Assembly: GCF_014250475.1 (NCBI RefSeq)
Contig: NZ_CP060204.1
Coordinates: 124,001 to 188,000, forward strand
Origin: Selenomonas timonae
GTDB taxonomy: Bacteria; Bacillota; Negativicutes; Selenomonadales; Selenomonadaceae
DNA length: 64,000 bases
Direction of reading: 5' to 3'
Positions 25,790 to 34,809 of this stretch are shown here, piece by piece (the stretch's first letter is position 1; each line of letters starts with the position of its first letter). Below the pieces are notes generated by a model. That model worked only from the letters and a program-made list of their open reading frames with translations, had not been told where the DNA came from and did no database searches. The translations under genes were made by a program, and so were the position numbers.

Positions 25790-27229
25790 TTAATAAGCAC
25801 CTTTTCCAGTCAATACAATCTTAGCCGTCTTAAACAGATACATCAAATCAAGCCAGATCGACCAGTTACGCACATACCATGTATCCATGGCGACACGCCC
25901 CGCAAAGCTAACATCATTTCGTCCGCTGGTCTGCCAAAAGCCTGTGACTCCAGGAACGGTGAGCGTAATTGTGGAAAGATATTCACCGATATCCTCTTTT
26001 TCCCGCGGAAGATAGGGACGAGGACCGACAAGGCTCATGTCCCCCTTGATGACATTCAGAATCTGCGGGAGTTCGTCTAAGCTGTACTTCCGAATCCATC
26101 TTCCAACTTTCGTCACACGGGGATCGTAATCTCGAAGTTTCGCAAATGTATTCCACTCTTCTTGTGCTGCGGAATGCGCCGCAAGATACTCTTTCAAAAT
26201 CTCGCCGGCATTCGTATGCATGGAGCGAAACTTATAGCAGGTAAATGTTTTCCCATGCTTGCCGATTCGTTGAGCGTTGAAGAACGCAGACCCCTTCGAA
26301 TCAAGGGTAATACAAATTGCAATAACAAGCAGAATGGGAAGAATAGAAACACACAGCAAACCGCCGACAGCGATGTCAAAAAATCGTTTGAACATGCGAT
26401 TCCTACGACGTGCCAGATTGTTTCGGAGGGACAGCATCATAATCTGCTCATTGAACAGTGTCTGCGCCTCTACATTGTAAAGTGGAACACCGATGAGATC
26501 GGGAACGAAAATAATATCCCTTACATAAGGCTGTATGTGTTCTAAGAGTGCTTGCAGTTTCTCCTTCTCCATCCCCGGCACTGTGACAATGACCGTCTTA
26601 ACACCAGAGTCATGCACAATTTCTGCCGCATTGTCCAATGTGCCCATCAGAAGAAATTTCTGCGGCAGTGTTTGCGAAACGGGGTTGTCGTCCAATATGC
26701 CGATCACTTTATACCGATAGCCCAGATCCCGTTCAAAGGAACGCAGGACTTGCTCCGCCGTTTTTCCTGCACCAATGAGAATAACAGGTTTCATGAACGT
26801 GTTCGTTCCCTTAAGGAACTTCAACAGAGCGTATCGAGTAGCATAGACATTGAACAATGCGAGCACGCCAAACAAGACGACGTAGAGACGCGAGGCAAGC
26901 ACACTTGCCTGCATAAAGTAAAGAGCTAGGATACAGGTAATGAGTGCATACAGAACGGCGTAGAAGATCTGGCGTACTGTCTCCAATATTGGCTGCATCT
27001 TTGTGTAGGTCTGCGAGATGGCAAGGAATGCAATGAATACAAGAGGAATCCAAAAGTAGAGATAGGCATCGGGAACGTGATAGGATGTCCCTATCAAGAG
27101 GCCGTAGAGGTCATGCAGTCCAAACGCCATCTTCTCCGCAACGAGGATAGCGAGATAATCAAAAACAATAAAAAGGAGAGGTGCACATATTCTACGAATG
27201 CGCGTGGGAATCCGTGTTCTCGTTTGCAT
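25790..27229 (-). CDS. undecaprenyl-phosphate sugar-1-phosphate transferase (WbaP-like)
   Basis: The initiating enzyme moves a hexose-1-phosphate from UDP-sugar to undecaprenyl phosphate. The 479-residue polytopic protein has four N-terminal membrane segments and a CoA-binding-like domain ([16 protein letters not shown] in the middle). A further membrane segment near 290 precedes the catalytic domain with [38 protein letters not shown] and [17 protein letters not shown]. The start at 27229 is chosen because GGAGGGG stands just before it; an in-frame extension to 27322 would run into wzz. Donor (galactose, glucose or N-acetyl sugar) is unresolved. Confidence 0.9.
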   Translation of the reverse strand: MQTRTRIPTRIRRICAPLLFIVFDYLAILVAEKMAFGLHDLYGLLIGTSYHVPDAYLYFWIPLVFIAFLAISQTYTKMQPILETVRQIFYAVLYALITCILALYFMQASVLASRLYVVLFGVLALFNVYATRYALLKFLKGTNTFMKPVILIGAGKTAEQVLRSFERDLGYRYKVIGILDDNPVSQTLPQKFLLMGTLDNAAEIVHDSGVKTVIVTVPGMEKEKLQALLEHIQPYVRDIIFVPDLIGVPLYNVEAQTLFNEQIMMLSLRNNLARRRNRMFKRFFDIAVGGLLCVSILPILLVIAICITLDSKGSAFFNAQRIGKHGKTFTCYKFRSMHTNAGEILKEYLAAHSAAQEEWNTFAKLRDYDPRVTKVGRWIRKYSLDELPQILNVIKGDMSLVGPRPYLPREKEDIGEYLSTITLTVPGVTGFWQTSGRNDVSFAGRVAMDTWYVRNWSIWLDLMYLFKTAKIVLTGKGAY

Positions 27230-27254
27230 GAATATGCTCCCCTCCTTTTCTGTA

Positions 27255-28601
27255 TTATGCTTCACGTCGATAGGCAAGCAGACTGTATCCCATGGCAAGC
27301 AGGACACCGACGACAAAACCAATCGCCGTAATCAACTTCTTGCGCGGAGCAACGGGCTTCTCGATATCCGGCAGATTCGCCGGATCAATGATCTGAATGT
27401 CCATGCTCTCCATCGCTGACTGAATCTTATTCTGTTCATACTGTTTGACGAGGTTCAGATATACCTCATTTTTGACCTTCGAGTCACGGCTGAGGCGCAT
27501 GTAATCCATGACATCATCAGGGAAGGAGCCGAGTTCCGCCTCCTTCTTCGCCTGCTGTTCTTTCAGAGCGCTCTCACTCGCCGTGGCAACGGCAAGATTG
27601 ACTGCAGCGAGCGCCCCCTTGCTGAGGAGCTGTGACTGTGTTGGATTCAATGTCGTCGCATTGGACTCAACTGTCGCGAGCACCTCTGCATCAAGGCTTC
27701 TCTGCAGCTGTTCGAGTTCCTTGCGTGCCTGCTGAACGCTGGGGTGTAGATCCGTATACTTCTGCTCGAGACCTACAATCTCGACACGCTTGGCAACAAT
27801 CTGGTCGCGAATCTTTTGCACGGTTGTATTGTCAGAGATACTATACGCCCTGCTCGCAGATTTTTGTTCGCCGAGTTTTTCATTTGCAACGTCAAGGGAT
27901 GCCTGCGCTGATTTTGCCTCCACCACGACTTCACTGATTGCTTTATCAAAGGCTGCCATCTGTTCAATCGCAGCCTTTGCCTGATCGTCTGGACTATAGA
28001 CTTTGTGCTCACGACTGAACGCCGCAAGCTTCGCCTCCGCCTCCTCAGCTTCCTTCTTTGTCCCACTGATACGGTCATCGAGGAACTGCATCAGCAAAGA
28101 CTGCGTTTGTTGATTCTTATCCGTCTGCATGAGGAGGAAGTTATCTACCACAGCTTGTGAGATACGCTGTGCTTCCTCAGGTGTATCACCAAGTGCAGTG
28201 ACCTCAATGAGATTTGTTCCTTTTGTGTTTTTTATATCCAGATATTTCTTAGCAAATTTTTTTGTATCCGGACGTTCATCTGAATCAAAGTCCAAGCTGT
28301 CAATAATTGGTTCCAGAACAGTACGGGACTTCATCAACTCCATGTAGTTCATCGTTGGCGAGGAAACGCTCCCTCCGCCAAAGCCAAGTGCCGCCATCGC
28401 GGCAGCTGCGCCTGAAATATCAACTTTTGTAGCTGTTCTGGTCTGAACGAGGGTTGTGGACTCATACTGTTTCGGCAGAATAAGCGAAATCACAAGAGCA
28501 ACAAGGGTACAGGCTCCCACAATCCCGAAAACAACCGTCTTGTGGTCGCCCATCACCCGAAAGAGCCGTGAGAGGTCAATCGTGTCTTCATTGTGTTCCA
28601 T
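27255..28601 (-). CDS. polysaccharide co-polymerase, Wzz family
   Basis: The 448-residue protein has a cytoplasmic N-terminus (DTIDLSRLFRVM), a membrane helix at about 22-42 and a large periplasmic coiled-coil region from 150 to 380. A proline-rich stretch DPANLPDIEKPVAPRK precedes the second membrane helix at about 424-443. This is the Wzz/PCP layout that sets chain length and connects to the export channel. No C-terminal tyrosine-kinase domain is present. GAGAGGGAATAGATC precedes the ATG. It lies between the Wza-like gene and the initiating transferase. Confidence 0.9.
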   Translation of the reverse strand: MEHNEDTIDLSRLFRVMGDHKTVVFGIVGACTLVALVISLILPKQYESTTLVQTRTATKVDISGAAAAMAALGFGGGSVSSPTMNYMELMKSRTVLEPIIDSLDFDSDERPDTKKFAKKYLDIKNTKGTNLIEVTALGDTPEEAQRISQAVVDNFLLMQTDKNQQTQSLLMQFLDDRISGTKKEAEEAEAKLAAFSREHKVYSPDDQAKAAIEQMAAFDKAISEVVVEAKSAQASLDVANEKLGEQKSASRAYSISDNTTVQKIRDQIVAKRVEIVGLEQKYTDLHPSVQQARKELEQLQRSLDAEVLATVESNATTLNPTQSQLLSKGALAAVNLAVATASESALKEQQAKKEAELGSFPDDVMDYMRLSRDSKVKNEVYLNLVKQYEQNKIQSAMESMDIQIIDPANLPDIEKPVAPRKKLITAIGFVVGVLLAMGYSLLAYRREA

Positions 28602-28617
28602 GATCTATTCCTCTCCC

Positions 28618-29400
28618 TCAGTCTGTCAACGCCTTATACGTCGCCCATACATTGATATACGGCAGGATATCTTCATTAAATTTGATCCCATCAGAGCGTG
28701 GTACGTACACAATGTCGCCGTCCTGTAGTGCGACATTCTGTGTGAGATCATGTTTCTTGATATAGTTTTTGATGTTGATCTGCTTATAATACATGGTATC
28801 GCCATCGACGCGGAGCACCTGCACCTTTGTACTGCGTCCACGCTTTGTAAAGCCACCTGCCGAAGAGATTGCTGCATAGGCGTTCAATGTGTCTACCTTC
28901 AGCTCATGTATTCCTGGCTGTTGAACCTCCCCCATCACATAGATCTTACGCTCACCATAACTCTTGACGAGGATTGACAAGTCTGGAAAGCGCAGATACT
29001 GGCGCAGCCTCTCAGAAACAACTTCTTTGGCCTCATCCAGTGTGAGTCCGGCAAGTTTGACCGAACCGGCATAGGGCAGCTGGACATAGCCATCAGGGCC
29101 AATCACAACATTATTCAGCCCATTCGTCTTTGCAGAATCGCTCGACTCAAAACTGGAGAAACCGACGATCTGAATCTCAAGCACATCATATTTCGTCAAA
29201 CGATAGGTATCTAGGAGACGATCGCCCTTCAGGGTCGCGATCTGAAAGTCGCCGCCTTCAACGACGCGATAAGGCATATTGCTCGGCACATCCATTTTTT
29301 CAGAGGAGTCCACCGCCGCATACACAGACGGCGCCATAATTCCAACGCAGCCTGCAATCGTAACTGCACTAATAGCTGCAAGACTTTTCTTCCATATCAT
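28618..29400 (-). CDS. wza: Wza-type outer-membrane polysaccharide export protein
   Basis: The 260-residue exported protein has a signal sequence with a lipobox-like IAGC (Cys18), suggesting an outer-membrane lipoprotein. The polysaccharide export domain follows (YRLTKYDVLEIQIVGFSSF...VVIGPDGYVQLPYAGSVKLAGLTLDEAKEVV), then an SLBB domain (KIYVMGEVQQPGIHELK) and the end NVALQDGDIVYVPRSDG. It forms the exit channel, which supports a diderm envelope. It is shorter than E. coli Wza and lacks an obvious C-terminal amphipathic membrane helix. It is the first gene after the strong promoter of the polysaccharide operon. Confidence 0.9.
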   Translation of the reverse strand: MIWKKSLAAISAVTIAGCVGIMAPSVYAAVDSSEKMDVPSNMPYRVVEGGDFQIATLKGDRLLDTYRLTKYDVLEIQIVGFSSFESSDSAKTNGLNNVVIGPDGYVQLPYAGSVKLAGLTLDEAKEVVSERLRQYLRFPDLSILVKSYGERKIYVMGEVQQPGIHELKVDTLNAYAAISSAGGFTKRGRSTKVQVLRVDGDTMYYKQINIKNYIKKHDLTQNVALQDGDIVYVPRSDGIKFNEDILPYINVWATYKALTD

Positions 29401-29438
29401 GAGCGTCTGACTCCTTTTCCTATGAGAACCTAGTCCTA

Positions 29439-29466
29439 ATTATACAAAATTAAAATAAACTGTCAA
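29439..29466 (-). promoter_or_regulatory. full-consensus promoter of the polysaccharide operon
   Basis: TTGACA (29461-29466) and TATAAT (29439-29444) both match consensus exactly, with a 16-bp A/T-rich spacer, 39 bases before the wza start. No other comparably strong promoter was seen before manC, so it may drive the whole 20-kb gene set. Confidence 0.85.
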
Positions 29467-29477
29467 GCCGTTGGCTT
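29465..29477 (-). terminator. small hairpin between the AEC transporter and wza
   Basis: AAGCC-3 nt-GGCTT lies 4 bases after the transporter stop and overlaps the -35 box of the wza promoter. A T-rich stretch follows on the minus strand. It could be a weak terminator for the upstream gene; the 5-bp stem makes this uncertain. Confidence 0.3.
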
Positions 29478-29480
29478 TCG

Positions 29481-30422
29481 TCAAAATAATTCCAATGTCT
29501 TGAGCAAAAAGACCCATCCAAAGATGGTAAAGCAAGAAAGCGCACTGCTGTAAACAACGCAGTTGCCCGCAAGCTCCGCATCCGCCTGCATCTGCTGCGC
29601 CATGGCAAAGCCGGCGACGGCGCAGGGTGTGGCAAACACGGCAATGAGCGTCACGAGCTCGACACCGCGAAAGCCAAGGATGATCGCAAGCGAAAGCACG
29701 ATGACAGGCACAATGATGAGCCGCGAGGCGACCGAGAAGATGAGCTGACGCAGATGTGCGTGATAGCTTCCACCGTGAAAGGATGCACCGAGAATGATGA
29801 GTGCAACGGGCGTGGTCGCCGCCGCGATCTGCGCGACGGGCTTCAGCACAGGCGCAGGAATCGGCAGCTCTACGAGACGGCACAGAGCCCCCGTAATTGC
29901 TCCCAAGATCATGGGATTCATGAGAACGCTGCGCAGGATCGGCAGGAGGTCAAATCGTCCGCCGCGAAAGGTCTCAAGTACGAGCACACCGAGTATATTG
30001 TAGATGGGAACGATGACTGCAATCATCATGGTCGGAATCGCAATCGCCGCATCGCCAAAGATGTTGCTGACGAGCGGAATGCCCATGAGGACGTAATTGC
30101 CGCGAAAGGCCGCCTGGATCATCGGACCGCGTCGGGCATTGTCCGACTCAATGCGGCAGACAATGCCAGTAAAGACGAGTGCCGTGAGCAGCACACCGGC
30201 CGCACCAAAGAGCATGAGCGTGGGTTGGAATGCCGTCCCCGGATCGGAGATGTAGATGTTGTAGAACATCATAAAGAAGAAGAACACACGGAACACCATG
30301 CGATTCATATGCCGAAGTTCTTCCTCACTGAGAAGACGCGAACGTTTCACGAAAACGCCGACCGCCATCAGACAGAAGAGGGGAACGACGCCGCCGAGTG
30401 CGACAAAAAAATTGCTGAGCAC
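29481..30422 (-). CDS. AEC-family (auxin efflux carrier) transporter
   Basis: The 313-residue inner-membrane protein has about ten helices. Features typical of the AEC/BART group are FRGNYVLMGIPLV, MNPMILGAITGAL, ILGASFHGG and FATPCAVAGFAMAQQM. Bacterial members export or import small organic acids, including malate. The start is taken as GTG at 30422, because GGGGAGG is correctly spaced before it. A promoter-like TATAAT also lies at 30451-30456, downstream of the in-frame ATG at 30479, so that ATG would be outside the transcript. Substrate is unknown. Confidence 0.85.
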   Translation of the reverse strand: MLSNFFVALGGVVPLFCLMAVGVFVKRSRLLSEEELRHMNRMVFRVFFFFMMFYNIYISDPGTAFQPTLMLFGAAGVLLTALVFTGIVCRIESDNARRGPMIQAAFRGNYVLMGIPLVSNIFGDAAIAIPTMMIAVIVPIYNILGVLVLETFRGGRFDLLPILRSVLMNPMILGAITGALCRLVELPIPAPVLKPVAQIAAATTPVALIILGASFHGGSYHAHLRQLIFSVASRLIIVPVIVLSLAIILGFRGVELVTLIAVFATPCAVAGFAMAQQMQADAELAGNCVVYSSALSCFTIFGWVFLLKTLELF

Positions 30423-30450
30423 AAAAAAGCCTCCCCACCCATTCGACTGT

Positions 30451-30479
30451 ATTATATCAGGAAAGAGGGGGAGAGGCAA
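30451..30479 (-). promoter_or_regulatory. promoter of the AEC transporter gene
   Basis: TTGCCT (30474-30479), 17-bp spacer and perfect TATAAT (30451-30456) on the minus strand, about 28 bases before the proposed GTG start. This promoter position decides the start choice. Confidence 0.6.
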
Positions 30480-30488
30480 CGGATAGAT

Positions 30489-31277
30489 TCACGTCTCACA
30501 AAGCTGCATCTTTCGTTCGCGGAACGTGACAACCTGCAAATCAAACGCGTGGGCAAGCTCGTGCGCACGCGCGTAGTGGCGGCCGACCCCCGCCGTAACG
30601 TGCGCGTCGGAGCCGATGGTAACATATCGTCCGCCGAGTTCATGGTAGCGGCGGTAGATTGGGGCGAGGTCCTTGATGCCACGCGGGGTACCGAGGCGGC
30701 GCGTATTGATCTCGATGACGGTATCCGTCTCGACGAGGGCGCGCAGCACGGCGTCGATGTCGTCGGTGAAATCGCCATAAGAAAGCTCTGGATCGTCAAA
30801 GGTAGCATTTCGTGCGATATAGTCGATGTGTGCAAGCGCATTGATGAACGGATGCGCATAGATCTCGTCGCGCATGACGGTGAGGTATTCGTAATACATC
30901 TCCCGTTTCTCGCGCCCCTCGAACGTCTCGGGATAGTAGAGATCCTTCACGTCCAGAAAATGAATCGAACCGAGCACAAAATCAAATGGAGCACGCCGCA
31001 GGAATGCGGCGTTCTTTTCGCGCGCGCTCGCCATCATCCCCATCTCGACACCGAGCGAGAGTTTTCCCTCTGCGCGCAGCGGTTCATACGTCGCCCAGTA
31101 CGCCGCAGGGTCAAAGATGAACTCCTCCTCGCCCGCCGCAGGATATTCATAGTCGAGATGCTCGGTAAAGACGAGCCCGAGCCCCTGCTTCTCCGCCTCT
31201 CTGAGCGCCTCTGCCGCCTTCATCTCCGAGTCAGCGGAGAACTCCGTGTGAATATGGCTGTCAAAGTACATCATCAT
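30489..31277 (-). CDS. PHP-domain histidinol-phosphatase-like phosphoesterase
   Basis: The 262-residue protein begins with YFDSHIHTEFSADSE, the first metal-binding motif of PHP phosphoesterases. It has FTEHLDYEYP, LGVEMGM, VLGSIHFLD, INALAHIDYIAR and TIGSDAHV, which supply the His/Asp/Glu metal ligands. HisK-type enzymes remove phosphate from histidinol phosphate; relatives act on other small phosphoesters. No other his genes are in the window. It overlaps rsmA by 4 bases and ends the run that begins with the DegS-like gene. Confidence 0.85.
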   Translation of the reverse strand: MMMYFDSHIHTEFSADSEMKAAEALREAEKQGLGLVFTEHLDYEYPAAGEEEFIFDPAAYWATYEPLRAEGKLSLGVEMGMMASAREKNAAFLRRAPFDFVLGSIHFLDVKDLYYPETFEGREKREMYYEYLTVMRDEIYAHPFINALAHIDYIARNATFDDPELSYGDFTDDIDAVLRALVETDTVIEINTRRLGTPRGIKDLAPIYRRYHELGGRYVTIGSDAHVTAGVGRHYARAHELAHAFDLQVVTFRERKMQLCET

Positions 31278-32152
31278 TCCGCCCCTTTTGCAAGATCGCC
31301 CACAGCATCGGACAGACGCGCAAAAGCCACAAGTGAGAGCTGCTCACCGCGCATATTCTCCGCGATGCCCGCCGCCGCAAGTCCCGCGCGGCTCTCTTCC
31401 TTCGTCAGCCCCGCGCCCGTAAGAGCATTGAGGAGGGTCTTGCGCCGCTGTCCGAACGCGGCACTGACGAGGCGGAAAAAGAGTTTTTCATCCTGCGGGC
31501 GCACCGTGGGTACGTCCTGCACATGACAGGCGACGACGGCACTCGTGACCTCGGGCGCGGGCATGAATGCACGCGGCGGCACATCCATCACCATGCGCGG
31601 CACGGTGAAATACTGCACGGCGATGGAGAGCGCACCGTAGTCCTTCGAGCCGGGGCGCGCCGTCATGCGGACAGCGACCTCCTTTTGCACCATTGTGACG
31701 AGCCGCTCGATGGGCAGACGCTGCTCGAGCAGGGTCATAATGATCGGGGTTGTGATGTAGTAGGGAAGATTTGCGACCACCTTGAAGCGCTCGCCCGCGC
31801 GCAGTTCCAATATCTCGGGGATATTCAGCTTCAGGATGTCGCCCGGCACGATCTGCACATTGTCGTAGCCCTTCAGCGTCTCTGCGAGCACGGCAGGAAG
31901 TTTCTTGTCCAGTTCGACAGCGACAACGCGCGCTCCTGTCTCTGCGAGCCCCTGTGTCAGAGTCCCAATGCCGGGACCGATCTCGAGCACGATATCTGCA
32001 GGTGAAAGTTCCGCCGCATCCACAATCCCCTGCACGACCGACCGATCCACGAGAAAGTTCTGCCCGAGCCGCTTACTCGCGCGCAGGTGAAAGGCGCTGA
32101 GGATGTGGCGTGTGACCTTCGGGTCGGCGATTATGGGTGTACTTGCGTTCAT
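31274..32152 (-). CDS. rsmA: 16S rRNA (adenine1518/1519-N6)-dimethyltransferase
   Basis: The SAM-dependent enzyme (KsgA) dimethylates two adjacent adenines in helix 45 of 16S rRNA. The 292-residue protein has RLGQNFLVDRSVVQ, VLEIGPGIGTLTQGLAE (SAM motif I), VPGDILKL, VVANLPYYITTPIIM (catalytic NLPY) and VQKEVAVRM. GAGGAG stands before the ATG. It overlaps rnmV by 4 bases, the common Firmicutes rnmV-rsmA pair that couples 5S rRNA maturation to 16S modification. Confidence 0.96.
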   Translation of the reverse strand: MNASTPIIADPKVTRHILSAFHLRASKRLGQNFLVDRSVVQGIVDAAELSPADIVLEIGPGIGTLTQGLAETGARVVAVELDKKLPAVLAETLKGYDNVQIVPGDILKLNIPEILELRAGERFKVVANLPYYITTPIIMTLLEQRLPIERLVTMVQKEVAVRMTARPGSKDYGALSIAVQYFTVPRMVMDVPPRAFMPAPEVTSAVVACHVQDVPTVRPQDEKLFFRLVSAAFGQRRKTLLNALTGAGLTKEESRAGLAAAGIAENMRGEQLSLVAFARLSDAVGDLAKGAE

Positions 32153-32688
32153 TGCAGCTCCTCTATGGCAGATGTAAACTCTTCGCGCGTCACACCGTAG
32201 GTGTTGAGACGACGAAGAAATGTCTTCGCATTCGCAAAGCCGAGTCCGAGGCGACGTCCGAGCCGTGCACGGCGAAGGGCGGCATCCTCTGTGCCCGTCA
32301 GCCCATGCACCACCAGATCGCTCATTGAAAAGATCTCTGCGGGCTGCTCCATCGGCGTCCGTACCTTTTCGAGTGCGGCACGAATTGCCGCAGGGCTTGC
32401 CTGTTCGATGCCGATGTCGCCGTCATTGAAATTCGTTGCCTCCTCGGCGGGGACAAAGGCGTGGCGCGCGTGGGGGAACATCTCTGTGAGGCGTGCACGG
32501 ATACGCTCGCCTACGGTATCGGGGTCGGTCAGGATGATGATGCCGCGCTTCTCGTACGCGGCGCGGATATTCTTAATCGCCGCACTGCGCAGGCGAAACC
32601 CATCCGTGATGATGCAGTCTGCCTCAGCCGCACGCCGCACCGCCCGCACATCCATCTTCCCCTCGACAATGATGACTTCTTTAATCAC
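32149..32688 (-). CDS. rnmV: ribonuclease M5 (5S rRNA maturase)
   Basis: The 179-residue TOPRIM-domain nuclease finishes 5S rRNA ends. VIIVEGKMDVRAVRRA holds the catalytic Glu, and IIILTDPDTVGERIRARL the DxD pair. The C-terminal half is DUF4093-like with LGLGFANAKTFLRRLNTYGVTREEF. The start is GTG at 32688, overlapping the tmk stop as GTGA. It is adjacent to rsmA as in Bacillus. Confidence 0.93.
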   Translation of the reverse strand: MIKEVIIVEGKMDVRAVRRAAEADCIITDGFRLRSAAIKNIRAAYEKRGIIILTDPDTVGERIRARLTEMFPHARHAFVPAEEATNFNDGDIGIEQASPAAIRAALEKVRTPMEQPAEIFSMSDLVVHGLTGTEDAALRRARLGRRLGLGFANAKTFLRRLNTYGVTREEFTSAIEELQ

Positions 32689-33356
32689 AGCCGTTTCACA
32701 ACTTCCCCATACAGGCTCTCATGAATCTCCGCAATCGGCAGCGGCTCTCCATCCGTGCTTGACGGAATCCGCACCCAACCGTAGCGCACGGCGAGGAGGA
32801 CGTAGGCATCGTGGGCGCGTGCGAGATAGGCGGCGTCGCGCTCGTGGATGTCGGGTGCGGCCCCCTTTTCCTCAGCACGCGCCGCGATCAACCGCTCTGC
32901 CGCACACGGCTCCATGTCGAGGAAGAAGACCGCGTCTGGTACTGGCAGCCCCATCTTCCGAAACTCAAGGTCATAGAGCCAATCGAGATAGGCATCGCGC
33001 TCCGCCGCATCCGCAATCTTCACCGCCTGATGCACCATATTCGAGGTCGTATAGCGATCGGCGAGGACAATCGCGCCCGCCTCATAGTCCTGCCCCCACT
33101 TCATGCGATAGGAGGCGTAGCGGTCGACGGCAAAGAACGTAGACGCCGCATAGGCGTTCACATCGTCCGCGTGCGCGCCAAAGTCCCCGCGCAGGTACAT
33201 CCGCACGAGCATGGAGGAGTCCGCCTCGTAGTCCGGAAATGTAACGGGCACGACGCGATTCCCCTCGCGCACAAGCCGCTCCGTGAGGAGCCGCGTCTGC
33301 GTCTCCTTGCCAGAGCCGTCCCCCGCCTCGATGATAAATAGTTTACCCTTTGCCAT
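32685..33356 (-). CDS. tmk: thymidylate kinase
   Basis: Phosphorylates dTMP to dTDP for DNA synthesis. The 223-residue protein has the P-loop EAGDGSGKETQTRLL (8-22), a DR motif with bound-phosphate Arg in ADRYTTSN, VFFLDMEP and a LID region AARAEEKGAAPDIHE. It belongs to the longer clostridial-type dTMP kinases (FPDYEADSSMLVRMYLRG). ATG 33356 has GGAAGG at 5 bases; a longer frame begins with TTG and is not needed. The start overlaps the upstream decarboxylase stop by 14 bases. Confidence 0.92.
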   Translation of the reverse strand: MAKGKLFIIEAGDGSGKETQTRLLTERLVREGNRVVPVTFPDYEADSSMLVRMYLRGDFGAHADDVNAYAASTFFAVDRYASYRMKWGQDYEAGAIVLADRYTTSNMVHQAVKIADAAERDAYLDWLYDLEFRKMGLPVPDAVFFLDMEPCAAERLIAARAEEKGAAPDIHERDAAYLARAHDAYVLLAVRYGWVRIPSSTDGEPLPIAEIHESLYGEVVKRL

Positions 33357-34809
33357 ACGAACCTTCCGCAATCACCAAGAGTGTCCCGAGCGACGCATCC
33401 GCCGCGCCGACGACGCGCGCGCCCACCGCCTTCATCGCAGAGAGATACGAGAGCGTCGCGCCGTCGATCACATCGCCCGCCGCGAGCACGGGAATCCCCG
33501 GCGGATAGAAAACAATCGTCTCCGCCGCAATCCGCCCCTCAGCCGCTTCCATACGCACGCACGCATGCGGGGCGAAATACGCCGCGCGCGGCTCCATCCC
33601 CATCCGAGGAATCGGCGGCAGTGAGAGAAACGCCGCCGCCCCGCGCGACGTGCACAGGGGCGCGCACGTTGCCGCCATATCCCGCAGCGCCGCAAGCAGC
33701 TGCTCCGCCTCGCGCGCCCCGTCCGCATAGGAGAGGAGGAGCAGCACATTCCGTGCGTCGGCAAGTTCCACGGCAATACCGCGCCGCCGCAGCTCCTCCT
33801 CCGCCGCAAAGCCCGTAAGGCCAAGCCCCGAGACCTGCACGGTGATCTTCAGCGGATCGAGCGCCATCATCCCAGGAGCGCCCATATGCTCTGCACCGAA
33901 CACCCACAGCCCCTCGATCTTATTGATACGGCGGCGCAGATCATGCGCACACGAAATTGCAGCGGCAAGACGTTCCGCGCCGCTCTCCGCCATCTGCGCG
34001 CGCGCCAGATCGAGCGAGGCGAGCAGGATCTCATTTGGACTTGTCGACTGCACAATGCCCGATGCCGTACGAATCCGCTCCGTCGGCACACGCCCGCCGC
34101 GTGCGAGGAGCATCGAGGTCTGCGTCAGCGAGCCGAGCAGCTTATGTGTGCTCTCTGCCGAGAGATCCGCCCCCGCCGCCATCGCGGACGGCGGCAGTTC
34201 GTCGGAGAACGCAAAGTGCGGCCCGTGCGCTGCATCCACGAGGAGGAGTTTGCCCTGCTCATGCAGGAAGTCCGCAATTGCCGCCAGCTCCGTCGCCACA
34301 CCGTAGTACGTCGGATAGACGAGGAGCGCCGCGTGCGCCTCGGGGTGCTCCCGCACGGCGCGCTTCACCGCAACGAGAGATACGCCCATCGCGATGCCGA
34401 GCCGTGTATCGATCTCAGGCTGCATGTAGACGGGGCGCACGCCCGTGAGGATCATCGCGCCCACGACGGAGCGGTGCACATTGCGCGGCACGAGCAGGGC
34501 ATCGCCCGGTGCGAGCGTCGCCATCAGCATCGTGTGAATCGCACCCGTCGTCCCGTTCACCATGAAGTACGCCGCATCCGCACCGTACGCCTCTGCCGCC
34601 AGAGTCTCCGCCGCACGGATACAGCCCGTCGGCGCATGCAGGTCGTCCAGCTCCGCCGAGAGCGACACGTCGGCACGCAGCCCCTCCTCCGTAAAGAAGC
34701 ACTGCAGCATGGGATGCGCCCCGCGCCCGCCCTTATGTCCCGGCGTATGCAGCGGCAGAACACCAAGCCTCGCATAGTGGAGCACAGCCTCCGCCAGAGG
34801 CGCGCTCAC
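33343..34809 (-). CDS. Orn/Lys/Arg decarboxylase family protein
   Basis: The 488-residue PLP enzyme is of the short fold-type I group found beside tmk in Firmicutes (YaaO-like). LPLHTPGHKGGRG, DDLHAPTGCIRAAE, FMVNGTTGAIHTML, VDAAHGPHFAFSDELP and SAESTHKLLGSLTQTS, with the Schiff-base Lys, are all present. It lacks the receiver-like wing domain of the large enterobacterial enzymes. It would make cadaverine, putrescine or agmatine; the choice cannot be read from sequence. In Negativicutes cadaverine and putrescine are attached to peptidoglycan, which makes this plausible but unproven. Starts with GTG overlapping the upstream stop. Confidence 0.87.
   Translation of the reverse strand: MSAPLAEAVLHYARLGVLPLHTPGHKGGRGAHPMLQCFFTEEGLRADVSLSAELDDLHAPTGCIRAAETLAAEAYGADAAYFMVNGTTGAIHTMLMATLAPGDALLVPRNVHRSVVGAMILTGVRPVYMQPEIDTRLGIAMGVSLVAVKRAVREHPEAHAALLVYPTYYGVATELAAIADFLHEQGKLLLVDAAHGPHFAFSDELPPSAMAAGADLSAESTHKLLGSLTQTSMLLARGGRVPTERIRTASGIVQSTSPNEILLASLDLARAQMAESGAERLAAAISCAHDLRRRINKIEGLWVFGAEHMGAPGMMALDPLKITVQVSGLGLTGFAAEEELRRRGIAVELADARNVLLLLSYADGAREAEQLLAALRDMAATCAPLCTSRGAAAFLSLPPIPRMGMEPRAAYFAPHACVRMEAAEGRIAAETIVFYPPGIPVLAAGDVIDGATLSYLSAMKAVGARVVGAADASLGTLLVIAEGSYGKG

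Noticed and set aside
29440-29883. 147-codon minus-strand frame overlapping the end of the AEC transporter
   Set aside because: It is an alternative frame of the transporter gene and crosses the wza promoter; Cys/Arg/His-rich shadow translation.
29754-31526. 590-codon plus-strand open frame
   Set aside because: Antisense to the AEC transporter, PHP phosphoesterase and rsmA genes, with no domain-like sequence or ribosome site.
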